Assembly (NCBI RefSeq): GCF_002920635.1
Contig: NZ_PQSR01000009.1
Span: forward strand, 62,001-126,000
Reading direction: 5' to 3'
DNA: 64,000 nucleotides
Origin: Streptomyces sp. Ru72
Lineage (GTDB): Bacteria; Actinomycetota; Actinomycetes; Streptomycetales; Streptomycetaceae
The notes below the pieces were generated by a model. That model was not told the origin of the DNA. It saw only the letters and a list, made by a program, of their open reading frames with translations, and made no database searches. Positions 9,901 to 18,500 of the stretch are shown in pieces (the first letter of the stretch is position 1; each line of letters begins with the position of its first letter). The position numbers were made by a program, and so were the translations under genes.

Positions 9901-12900
9901 GCTCCACCACCTTCGGGGCGGCGCCGACTGTCGGCGACACGACGATGACGCAGCAGGTCACCTCATACAGCGGCTCGACCCCGACCTGGTCGACGATGAC
10001 CACGCTCACCGTCGACGAGTACGGCCGGACCCTGACCAGCACCGACCCTGACCAGCGCACCACCCACATCGCCTACACGCCGGCCACCGGCGCTGCGCCC
10101 ACCTCCGTCACCACCACCGACCCGCTCACCCACACCGCCACCGAGACCTTCGACGCCCTGCGCGGGCTGGAACTGAGCCGGACCGACGCGGCCGGCTACG
10201 TCACCAAGGCGCAGTACGACGCCCTCGGACGGACCACCGCGGTCTTCAAGCCCGGCATCACCGCCGCCGACACCAAGTACACCTACGCCGTCTCGCAGAG
10301 CTCACCCAGCGTGGTGACCGCGCAGACGCTCAACGACGACGGCAGCTACGCCGTCAGCGAGTCGCTCTACGACTCCTTCCTGCGCCTGCGGGAGACCCAG
10401 ACCGGCACCGTCGACGGCGGACGGACCATCACCGACACCGTCTACAACACCGACGGCTGGGTCGCCAAGACCACGAATCCCTACTACACCACCGGAGCTC
10501 CCAGCTCCACGCTCGTCCAGGCCCAGGACGGCCAGATCCCGTCCGAGACCGGCTTCGCCTACGACGGAGCCGGCCGCAAGACCACAGCCACCGCGTACGC
10601 ACTGGGCACCGAGACCTGGCACACCAGCACGGTCTTCGGCGGGAACTTCACCACGACCGTCCCGCCGGCCGGGGGCGTGGCCGAGTCCCAGCTCACCGAC
10701 GCCCGGGGCCACGTCACCGACCTGTACCAGTACCACGCGGGAGTCCCGGCCGACCCGGTCAACGACCCGAGCAGCGACTACTCCGACACCCACTACACCT
10801 ACAACCCCGACGGCTCGAAGTCCGGCGAGACCGACCCGGCCGGCAACACGTGGGCCTGGCACTACAACCTGCTCGGCGACCAGGTCTCCGCGACCGACCC
10901 GGACGCCGGCACGTCGACCGCCACCTACGACAACGCGGGACAGGTCCTCACCACCACCGACTCCCGTTCCAAGACCACCAGCTACTCCTACGACGCCGGC
11001 GGGCGGAAGACGGCCGCCTACGACACCACCGGCGGGGCGACGGCCTCCGCGAGCAACGAGATCGCATCGTGGACGTACGACACCCTCAAGAAGGGTCTGC
11101 TCACCTCCTCGACCTCCTACCAGCTCGGCACGTCGAGCCCCTCGGTGACCAACGCCGTGCTCGGCTACACCTCCCTGGGCGAGGTGGCCGCCTCCCGTGT
11201 CACGCTCGCGAACCTGCCGGCCGCCGAGGCCGCGCTGGCGCCCTCCGGCGGGTACACCACCTCGTACACCTACAAGACGACCGGCGCCCTGGCCACGCAG
11301 CAGGACGCCGCGGCCGGCGGACTGCCCTCCGAGACCATCGCGACCGGCTACGACCAGTACGGCGCCCCGACCAGCCTCGCCAGCACCGGGACCACGGCCT
11401 GGACCTACGTCGACGCCCTCGGCTACGACGAGTACGGACACCCACTGCAGTACTCCATGGGCCCGTCCACCAGCTGGGTCGACCTCACCCTGCAGTACGA
11501 CCCCCAGACCGGCCAGCCCACCGACGCCAAGACCACCGACTCCAGCAGCTCCACCGTCGTCGACGACACCTCCTACAAGTGGAACGACGGCGACATCTCC
11601 AAGGGCTCGGGCCTGCTCGCCTCGGTGACCGACGCGCAGAACGGCGGCGCCACCACCGACACCCAGTGCTACGCCTACGACTGGGACGTGCGGCTGTCCG
11701 CCGCCTGGACCGCGACCGACCAGTGCGCCACCGCCCCGGCGGCCGGCAGCAGCTCCATGGTCGGCGGGCCCAACCCCTACTGGGAGAGCTGGACCTACCG
11801 CGCCGACGGCGAGCGGCTGACCCAGACCGACCATGACACCGGCGGGAACACCGCCAACGACACCACCACCACCTACAGCTACCCGACCGCGGGCTCAGCC
11901 ACCGACCAGCCGCACACGCTCACCTCCACCACAGCCACCGGACCGGGCGCCACGGCGGCCACCGCCTCCTACACCTACGACAGCGCGGGCGACACCACCG
12001 CCATCAACGGCGGCGCCCTCGGCAACCAGAGCCTGACCTGGAACGACCAGGACAAGCTGGCCACCGACACCACCTCCGCCGGCACCACCGGCCACCTCTA
12101 CGACGCCGAGGGCAATCTGGTGCTGCGCACCGGCCCCAGCCAGGCCACCCTCTACCTCGACGACGAGGAGATCGTCGAGAACACCAGCACCCACGCCCTC
12201 AGCGGCACCCGCTACTACGCCATCGGCAACACGACCATCGCCGAGCGCAGCAGCACCGGTGACATCCAGTACCTGATCCCGGACCGCCAGGGCACCGACA
12301 CCCTCGCCGTCGACTACCAGAGCCAGACCGTCACCCGGCGGCAGTACCTCCCCTTCGGCAAGGTCCGCGGCACCGCGCCCAGTTCCTGGCCCGGCGACAA
12401 GGGGTACGTCGGAGGCATCGCCGACTCCGGCACCGGCCTGGAGGACCTCGGCGCCCGGGAGTACGACGCGCAGACCGGGCGCTTCGTCTCCCTCGACCCC
12501 CTCCTGGAGTCCTCCGACCCCTCGCAGATCTCCGGCTACGACTACAGCGGGAACGACCCGGTCACCGGCAGCGACCCCACCGGAGCCAGCTGGTTCAGCT
12601 CCCTCAGCAACGCCGTCTCCGGCTTCGCCCAGACCGCAGGCCAGGTCATGCAGCGCACCGACTGGGCCCAGGCGGCCCTCGGAGTCGGTGAGCTGCTCCT
12701 GGGCGCGGCGGCGGACGCGGGCGGCACCGCCCTCATGGCGACGGGCGTCGGCGCTCCGCTGGGCGCGGCGCTCGACTTCGCGGGCACGGGGCTGGCCATC
12801 TCCGGCGCCGCGACCACCATCGCGGCGGTGGCGGGTCCGAACATCGCGTACGCGGTGCAGAACGGCGACGGCGGGGGTGGCGGGGGTACGCCGAACGAGG

Positions 12901-13505
12901 GGGCGTCGGACGGCAAGGACGCGGGCGCCGCAAAACTCCGCGCCGAGCATCTGGGTTCGAAGAATCAGGAGCTGCTGACCGAGGAGAACTCCTACAAGTC
13001 GCTGGAGGGCGGCCCGGACGACACCGTGGCCGAGGTTAACCCGGAGGCCAATGGAAAGAACGAGCAGGGCCAGACGAACCCGGACATCAAACTTCTGGAC
13101 CGTCAGGGCAACGTCGTCGGCTACCGCGAGGTCAAGACCATCGAGAACCCGAATCAGAACGCCTTCATGAGGCAGTTGTCGAAGGCCACCCGACAGCTCA
13201 GGGCCAAGGGGACGAGAATCAACCAGATCTTCTTCCAGGTGCCCAAGACGTCGGACGTCTACAAATGGCTGGAGGACTGGCAGAAGCAGCCGGACCGGGA
13301 CATCTCCAAGTGGCGCGGATACACCGTCCGCATCGTGGACGACACCGGTGAGGAACTCGGCACCTATGACCTTGGGGATTCCGGCCTCCACGACCTGAGC
13401 AAGGGCGGGGGAGACGGAGGCGGAGACGACTCCGGGTACTACGAGGACGCGATGAGGCAGGGGATGTTGAACAAGGAGAGGGCGATGGAGAGAGAGGGTT
13501 TCTGA
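6933..13505 (+). CDS. Secreted Rhs/YD-repeat protein with C-terminal nuclease-like toxin domain
   Basis: A 2190-aa polymorphic toxin candidate. Near residues 30-55 is a signal-like stretch (GLLATAVATAIAVTNLAAAP). An SpvB-like N-terminal region, YD repeats (about 1000-1830) and the Rhs core (LGAREYDAQTGRFVSLDP, about 1838, ending SDPTG) follow. Next come Ala/Gly-rich hydrophobic helices (about 1895-1970), a Gly hinge and a variable tip from about residue 2000. The tip has Asp2051 (NPDIKL), Glu2066-x-Lys2068 (REVKT) and a QLSKATRQLR helix, a PD-(D/E)XK nuclease arrangement like CdiA-type toxins. The start may be the GTG at 6972, which has a better ribosome site (AGGGG). A perfect terminator lies just after the stop. 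Confidence 0.88.
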   Translation: MTHIESTSRQGLHVATGVHQRIFGPGRRRPGPSYVRGLLATAVATAIAVTNLAAAPAVHQRPAAPPNTKPVPVHAVTSHYHQPKRLPSWQPAKTVWPAGSARVDLLGTAERAGSLPVWLGTADRATRTERTAPHRSAGRATVTVLPRSAAKAAGVDGILLKVAPEATRSQVGTGRLTVDYRPFADAYGADWASRLRIFRLPTCVLTTPKAPSCRTATALESRNDVKTGRVSADVPLGRPTASGGAPTTFASSTMTVLAVTSSTGGGGGDFTATSLKPSSSWQAGGSTDAFNWSYPLTTPSAPGGLTPGLKVTYNSQSVDGLTSSTNNQASIVGDGFSLPESYIERSYQSCHQNPSGTTKTWDNCWSGNNQLTLSLNGSTTTIIKDDSTGTYRAQGDTDEKIQYLTGASNGAQNGEYFRVTTTDGTQYTFGLNQLPGYASGDAITNSVLTEPVYATASGQPCYNATFSSSWCQQGYRWMLDYVKDTHGDVMSYFYTDDTNYYARDLGSTANTSYIRDARLTKIQYGQRDGSVYSTSPAAQVTFTYNGRCKTASTGCAVSTLSSSTASNWPDVPYDLNCANGASCTSQSPTFWSEYELTGIQTQALVGTTETNVDSWAFTYSFPATGDATTPSLWLSSIVRTGQDTSAGGSSGSISTAPVTFSGTPLSNRVDLTDGYPPITRYRLNTITTETGEIISVGYSSPACGSSTPSDDSQNTSLCFPSYWTPSGLTSPIKDWFNKYIVTTVTQQDPTGGGVNDTTVTTYTPVGSPAWHYDDNPLTPSDERTWNEWRGYQGMKVSTGTAPDPKTETDYTYFRGMDGDTLPGGTTRSVSVTDSRGDTAVPDSDQYAGLTYETILYNGWNSGKVVNDTITDPWSGSATATHTLSGGLPAQKAYLTGTARTRVYTPLASGSTRETETDSTHDSNGRVTRVDDKGDVSTTSDDICTTTTYDDNTSAWILDTPDETDTVSTDCANTPSLPGDAVSDKRAYYDGSTTFGAAPTVGDTTMTQQVTSYSGSTPTWSTMTTLTVDEYGRTLTSTDPDQRTTHIAYTPATGAAPTSVTTTDPLTHTATETFDALRGLELSRTDAAGYVTKAQYDALGRTTAVFKPGITAADTKYTYAVSQSSPSVVTAQTLNDDGSYAVSESLYDSFLRLRETQTGTVDGGRTITDTVYNTDGWVAKTTNPYYTTGAPSSTLVQAQDGQIPSETGFAYDGAGRKTTATAYALGTETWHTSTVFGGNFTTTVPPAGGVAESQLTDARGHVTDLYQYHAGVPADPVNDPSSDYSDTHYTYNPDGSKSGETDPAGNTWAWHYNLLGDQVSATDPDAGTSTATYDNAGQVLTTTDSRSKTTSYSYDAGGRKTAAYDTTGGATASASNEIASWTYDTLKKGLLTSSTSYQLGTSSPSVTNAVLGYTSLGEVAASRVTLANLPAAEAALAPSGGYTTSYTYKTTGALATQQDAAAGGLPSETIATGYDQYGAPTSLASTGTTAWTYVDALGYDEYGHPLQYSMGPSTSWVDLTLQYDPQTGQPTDAKTTDSSSSTVVDDTSYKWNDGDISKGSGLLASVTDAQNGGATTDTQCYAYDWDVRLSAAWTATDQCATAPAAGSSSMVGGPNPYWESWTYRADGERLTQTDHDTGGNTANDTTTTYSYPTAGSATDQPHTLTSTTATGPGATAATASYTYDSAGDTTAINGGALGNQSLTWNDQDKLATDTTSAGTTGHLYDAEGNLVLRTGPSQATLYLDDEEIVENTSTHALSGTRYYAIGNTTIAERSSTGDIQYLIPDRQGTDTLAVDYQSQTVTRRQYLPFGKVRGTAPSSWPGDKGYVGGIADSGTGLEDLGAREYDAQTGRFVSLDPLLESSDPSQISGYDYSGNDPVTGSDPTGASWFSSLSNAVSGFAQTAGQVMQRTDWAQAALGVGELLLGAAADAGGTALMATGVGAPLGAALDFAGTGLAISGAATTIAAVAGPNIAYAVQNGDGGGGGGTPNEGASDGKDAGAAKLRAEHLGSKNQELLTEENSYKSLEGGPDDTVAEVNPEANGKNEQGQTNPDIKLLDRQGNVVGYREVKTIENPNQNAFMRQLSKATRQLRAKGTRINQIFFQVPKTSDVYKWLEDWQKQPDRDISKWRGYTVRIVDDTGEELGTYDLGDSGLHDLSKGGGDGGGDDSGYYEDAMRQGMLNKERAMEREGF

Positions 13506-13514
13506 ATGTCCTCG

Positions 13515-13550
13515 CCCGGCAGGAGGCGCCGCACCGCGCCTCCTGCCGGG
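13515..13550 (+). terminator. Terminator hairpin after the Rhs gene
   Basis: A perfect 15-bp stem (13515-13529 with 13536-13550) closes a 6-nt loop, 9 nt after the Rhs stop. A T run is nearly absent, as usual in streptomycete terminators. It suggests that downstream genes are not simply co-transcribed with the toxin. Confidence 0.75.
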
Positions 13551-14053
13551 CCGTTTCACGAAACAAGGAACACATGTCCGACTGCGCGAGCCTCATCTGC
13601 TGGGACTCATCACTGGTTGGAACCTGGGCCGGTTCACGCAGTCCGCCATTCCCCGGAAAATCGTCACGGAGTTCGGCAGCGCCGCACCCTGTCCGGTCGT
13701 GACCGCGAGGACGTGCTGCCCTCATCACGATGGCCCCTGCCAGCGGGACGAGGGGTGGGCGACGCGGAGCTGCTGGCCCGCGCGGCAGCCGTGGGACGGG
13801 TCCGTGCCGCCTTCGACCGCGTCGCCGCGTCCTTCGCCGGCCAGCGGGCCGGCCTTCCGGCGGCGTTGCGGGCGTTCTCCGATGTACTCGGGCCACGGGC
13901 GACATCGCGCCGGAGCCCCTTCTCACGGAAGAGACTTCGCTCTTGACCACTACCGTCGCACAGGGCGCGGCGGGACTGCGGCCTGGCGTGGACGTTACTG
14001 TAAGTGATCGATCCTGGCGGACGGAGTCTTCGCCAGGAAGAGTGGAGGAAAAC
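13551..14053. other. No intact gene; coding-like fragments in shifting frames
   Basis: No confident gene was found. Two stretches look like decayed coding DNA on the plus strand. About 13592-13690 encodes LITGWNLGRFTQSAIPRKIV, vaguely like the N-terminus of IS4-type transposases. About 13750-13946, in another frame, encodes GDAELLARAAAVGRVRAAFD with high third-base GC. A 42-codon ORF at 13574-13702 starts after AAGGAA but has no recognisable content. The interval fits a rearranged toxin tail where old immunity or transposon pieces accumulate. Confidence 0.4.
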
Positions 14054-14722
14054 GTGGCCGAACTCGTCGACGTCGCGTGTCACACATGCCGGATCGTGCT
14101 GCCCCTGCTCGATTCCCCGGACGGCCGAGAGGCATGGTGGAAGTTCCTGGACGAACACGCCTACCACCAAGTGGAGTTGCTCTGGGAGCACTCCGCGTCC
14201 CAGGAGCGGATCGACATCGACTACATCGAGGTGGGCAGCGACATTCGGAGCGACCCCTCGTTCGCCGAGTACGCGGGCGAGTGGTCGGGCCGCTCGCTGG
14301 CCCTGCGTCCCCGGCCGATCGCCCGTGCAGTCGCCGAGATCGTGCGGCGCGCCTTTGACGCCATGGACGCCCACGAGTGGCAGGCCGCACCGGCTGACGC
14401 GGCGGCGGCCGAACGAATCATGCCGTACCTGGATTTCGCACCCCCGCCCGGTGAACTGGTCGACGACGCCGTGGTACTCGCCCGGCTGGCCGCGGTGGAG
14501 GCGGCGCTGGAGCAACTGCGCCGGGCGACCACCGAACCGCTCGGCGACCACTTCGGCACATTCCTGAGCGACGTTCTGCGCGCGCTGCCCACCGCGGCGG
14601 ATCTCCCCCCGGACGAACTGTGCGCCGAAAGTGGCCCCTTGGCCTCCCCTCGACTCTGGGACACCGAGCGGGCACTACGACTGATCCAGCACCTCGTAAC
14701 CTCCAGGATCAGCCTCCGTTAG
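14054..14722 (+). CDS. Unrecognised 222-aa acidic protein, possible immunity protein
   Basis: I do not recognise the family. The GTG at 14054 is preceded by GTGGAGGA (14042-14049), and codon usage is strongly coding from there. The protein starts VAELVDVACHTCRIVLPLL and is soluble, acidic and mostly helical in appearance. It has no signal peptide and no membrane segment, so it should be cytoplasmic. It is the first intact gene downstream of the Rhs toxin on the same strand, the usual place for an immunity gene. The 548-bp gap and the terminator argue that it has its own promoter. The immunity role is inference only. Confidence 0.65.
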   Translation: MAELVDVACHTCRIVLPLLDSPDGREAWWKFLDEHAYHQVELLWEHSASQERIDIDYIEVGSDIRSDPSFAEYAGEWSGRSLALRPRPIARAVAEIVRRAFDAMDAHEWQAAPADAAAAERIMPYLDFAPPPGELVDDAVVLARLAAVEAALEQLRRATTEPLGDHFGTFLSDVLRALPTAADLPPDELCAESGPLASPRLWDTERALRLIQHLVTSRISLR

Positions 14723-14757
14723 GTCATCCCCCGTGGCCTCTCGCGCCACGCCGGGTG

Positions 14758-15404
14758 TCACGACACGGGGACGCGTCGGACCTTGGTGTCGGTGTGCCCG
14801 TCCGGGGCGCGGAGGTCGAGGACCGCGGCGTGGGGCGGTCCGGCGAGCCGGAGGCGGTACGTGGGGGTCGGCCGGTTGCTGAGGGCGATCCGGTGCCGGG
14901 GCGCAGTCGCTGCGGGTCGCGGCGCTGGTCCGGCCCGAGGTCACCCGGTTGCACGGTCGAGGGCTTGGCCGGTCACGAGGTGTGGGCCATGCCCGGCGGC
15001 GGTGGAGTGGACGCGTCAGGTGGGCGGTCGTGGTCGTGGTGACCGACACAGTCGGCTGAGGCGTGCCGCTGGGCCGCCGGAGCCGATCAGGCCGAGGCCC
15101 TCGACGGCGATCTCGCCTGTTCTGAGGCTGGCAGGCCAGGCTGAGGCGGCCGGGGATCGTGATGTGCGCGGGCACGGCCGGCTTGAGGCGGGCGGCGGAG
15201 CGCGCGGACTCCTCGTGCTCGGACGCCGGCGTGCCGGGTCGGACCGGCCGGCTGCCGGACTGCTTGGCCCGGGTGGTCGGCGACGCCCCGGAGAACGGGT
15301 GCTCCTCGACGATGCGGCATGGCGGTCACCGCGGCGACTGCCGCGGTGACCGCGATCCACCGGACGCGGTCGCGATTGCCGTGTGCCGGAGTGGATCTGG
15401 GCAT
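14758..15404 (-). pseudogene. Decayed gene for a small secreted protein
   Basis: On the minus strand a start at 15404 gives a signal-peptide-like beginning (MPRSTPAHGNRDRVRWIAV, then TAAVAAVTA) that soon becomes non-coding. Coding-like pieces continue in other frames: VEEHPFSGASPTTRAKQSG, then TGEIAVEGLGLIGSGGPAAR, and finally IALSNRPTPTYRLRLAGPP running to KVRRVPVS and a stop at 14758-14760. Several frameshifts would be needed to join them. I infer a degraded exported protein, and the family is not recognisable. No intact gene replaces it on either strand between 14723 and 15509. Confidence 0.4.
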
Positions 15405-15444
15405 GGGTTGTTCCTCGGCGGTGTCCGCGATGTTCCTGCACGCG

Positions 15445-15494
15445 GCAGGAAGCCGACGGGGCGGCCCGCCGGCTTCCTGCCGGCGGGCCGCCCC
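15445..15494 (-). terminator. Terminator region with two mutually exclusive hairpins
   Basis: A perfect 16-bp stem (15458-15473 with 15479-15494, 5-nt loop) lies 15 nt beyond the stop of the LamG/SGNH gene and probably ends its transcript. The segment 15470-15480 can instead pair perfectly over 11 bp with 15445-15455, so the two hairpins exclude each other. Confidence 0.65.
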
Positions 15495-15509
15495 GGGTGC
15501 TCGTGAGGG

Positions 15510-18500
15510 TCAGGGGATCTGCTGGTAGAGCGCCGTGATCTGGTTCGCGCTCAGGGTGTAGTTCCAGGCCTGTACGTCACTGACCATGCCGGGCAGGTAG
15601 TTGGTCTGGCTGCCGTCGTACAGCGCGCGTCCGACGGTGAAGGAACCTGTGCTGCTCCATGGTGTGACTCCTGTCGTGGTGGCCGCCAGGACGCCGTTCA
15701 CGTACAGACGTCCGGTGTGGGTGGCCGCGTTGTACGTGCCCACGAGGTGGGTCCAGGTGTTCGCGGTGGCCCCCACCCAGTAGGCCGCGTGGGAGGTGGG
15801 GTCGGCCACGTCGCTGTCGGGAAAGGTCATGGACCATGCCGGCTTGTTCTGGGACGTGTAGTCGTACTTGAGGAAGAAGGCGCTGTCCTGGGTTCCGTCC
15901 TGGGCGGCGACGGCGGCGTTGTGGGTGGGGAGTGACGACAGTTTGACCCAGGCCGAGACGGAGTAGCTGCCCGTGGTGTCGAGCACCGGGGCGCTGCTGG
16001 TGGTGTCGCCGCTGCTGCCGTCCAGGCTGAGGACCGTGCCGCGGGTGGAGTCCGTCGACCAGGTCGTCGAGCCGTTCAGGGTGAGCGGGTTGTTACCGAC
16101 GTTCGGGTTGGCCATGTTGGCGTTGAGCGTGTTCAGGGAGTCGGTCGCCGCGGTGTCGGTGGCCACCGGCATGCCGGCGCCGTCGTCGAAGTTCCAGGTG
16201 TCCTGGGGGGACAGCAGCGCGGTGGCCAGCGCACCGAAGGCGGGGTTGGTGAGGTTGACGTGGTCGCCGTAGTCGGCGCCCGCGGCGAGTTTCTCCTCGC
16301 CGTTGCTGTCGAGGGTGGGGTCGGCCACGGCGGCGTCGAAGTCCGCGAAGTACACGGCGGGGGTGGCCCAGGGGTTGCCGAGGTTCATTCCGCCGAGGAA
16401 GGCGTTCACGTCGGTGCGGTAGCCGTCGACCGTGCTGGTGCAAGGGTCGTTGGGGGTCGCGCCGTCGCCGGTGAAGCCGTCGCAGGGGGTGAGGGAGGTG
16501 AGGACGACGTTGATGCCCCAGGCCTGCAGTTGCTGCACCAGGGCCGTGTAGCCGTTGCCTTCCAGATCGTCGCTGGTGCTGCCGGCGAGCAGGTCCTCCA
16601 GGCCCTCGTCGACGATGACGGAGTTGATGCCCGGCTGGTCGAGGACGTCGCGGTCGATGCGGGACAGGGCGGCCGGGCCCCCGATGGTCGAGCCGTTGTA
16701 CGTCTCGGGGTTGTCGGTCATCAGCTGGTTGGACTCGATGCCTTCGGCAAGCACGCCATAGGGCGTCGTGGTGGTCGGCTCGGCGGCGGTCAGGGCGTCG
16801 GAGACGCGGTAGCCGTTGGAGTTGGGCAGTGTGGTGCTGGGCTGGAACGGGTCGACCAGGTTGTCACCGAGTACGGCCTCGGTGGGTACGTTCGACGACA
16901 TCACGTCGAGGCCCGTGACCAGGTCGGTGAAGTTGCCGTACGCGGCGGCGTTGGTGGTGTACGGCGTTCCGGTGGTGTCGGTGGTCAGGTCTCCCGAGCC
17001 GACGGCGCTGACGTATTCGTAGGAGCCGTTGGCGTAGGAGTGCTGAACCAGGTAGGGGACGGAGTTGGTCAGGTCGTAGGAGACCAGCAGGTACTGGCCC
17101 GCGGTGGCGTTGAAGCTGATCGGGTCGCTGTAGACCATGCCGCCCTCGGGAACGGTGACCGACTGGCTGCCGCCGAACTTCAGCGTGCTGATCGTGCCGG
17201 TGGGTACCGCGGAGGGGGAGGAGGCGTTGGAACTGAGCGCGATCGTGGCGTGCCCGATGGACAGCTTGCTGGTCCCCAGGCCGTTGTCCAGCTTGACGCG
17301 CACCGTGCCGCCGGACAGGGACGGCTTGAGCGCGATCCGGAAGGACTGGTTGGAGAAGTTCGAGCCGAGGAAGTTGTAGTTGCCCTCGTTGGGGTTGGCC
17401 CAGGCGCCCGTCCAGGACTGTCCGGAGGCCGCCGCGGTGTAGGTGCCGTTCACCTCGGGGGTGCCCGCCGTGGTGTTGCGGGTGCCCATCGAGAAGATGT
17501 GCAGCGCCTGCTCGTGCGGGCCGGTGCCGGTGGAGATGTCGGGCAGGGTGACCGAGGAGATGGTCTTGGTCGGGTCGATGGGGACGGAGAAGGCGTAGAG
17601 CCGCCGGGAGGCGGTGGCCTGGCCGGCCGCCGCGTTCTTGTGCGGCAGCACCACGGCGGCGATGGGGTTCACCCCGGCGCTCCAGTCGGGGACGGTCAGG
17701 TCGTAGGTGGTGCTGGTGCCGTCCGTGTACGTGATGGTGCCCGTTCCGGGGCAGGCCCCGACCAGGGTCGTCCCGCTGAAGCAGTAACTGCCGGTGATCG
17801 ACGTGTCGGCGGGTACGTAGGGGGCCGTGGAGTCGCCCGCGATCGATCCCGGATTGGACATGCCGGAGCCGGTCGAGGTGCCGACGAACACCAGGGCGTT
17901 GCCGGAGCCGCTGTAGGTGATGGTCTGGTTGCCGGCCAGGAGGTTGTCCTTCTGGCCGGAGCCGAAGGAGGGCAGGGTCAGGGTCGCGCCGTCGACGGTC
18001 ACCTTGCCGCCGCTGGTCCATCCGGCGTTGGCCAGGTCGGTGGCGGAGAGGCTGTTGCCGGAGCCGTCCAGGTCTGCCTGGCCCATGTTGCTGTCCGAGC
18101 TGATGCCGGTGTTGTTGAAGCAGGCGGCCAGGCTGGTGCACGTACTGCCGGGGTGCCCGGCGGCGATGAACGGGTAGGCGAACTCGCCCGAGTCGTCACC
18201 GGCACCGTCGACCGAGTACACGTACAGCGTGTGCGGGCCGGGAGACGGAGGAGTGATCGAGACGGTCGCGCTGTTGGTGGTGGTGGTGACGTACTGTCCG
18301 CTCGGAGGGTTGCTGGTGGCCGGCGGGACGTCGAGGTGGTAGACGAACTTGGTCGCGGTCGTGCCGTTGCCGGAGATGTCGAACTTGCCCGTGGTGCCCG
18401 CGGCCGCTCCGACCACGCCGTCGTTCTGGTCGGTGTTCGGATAGAGGTTGCTCTCCGACGTCACCGACGGTGTGTCGGGTGCTGTGGGCTCGGCCGTGAA

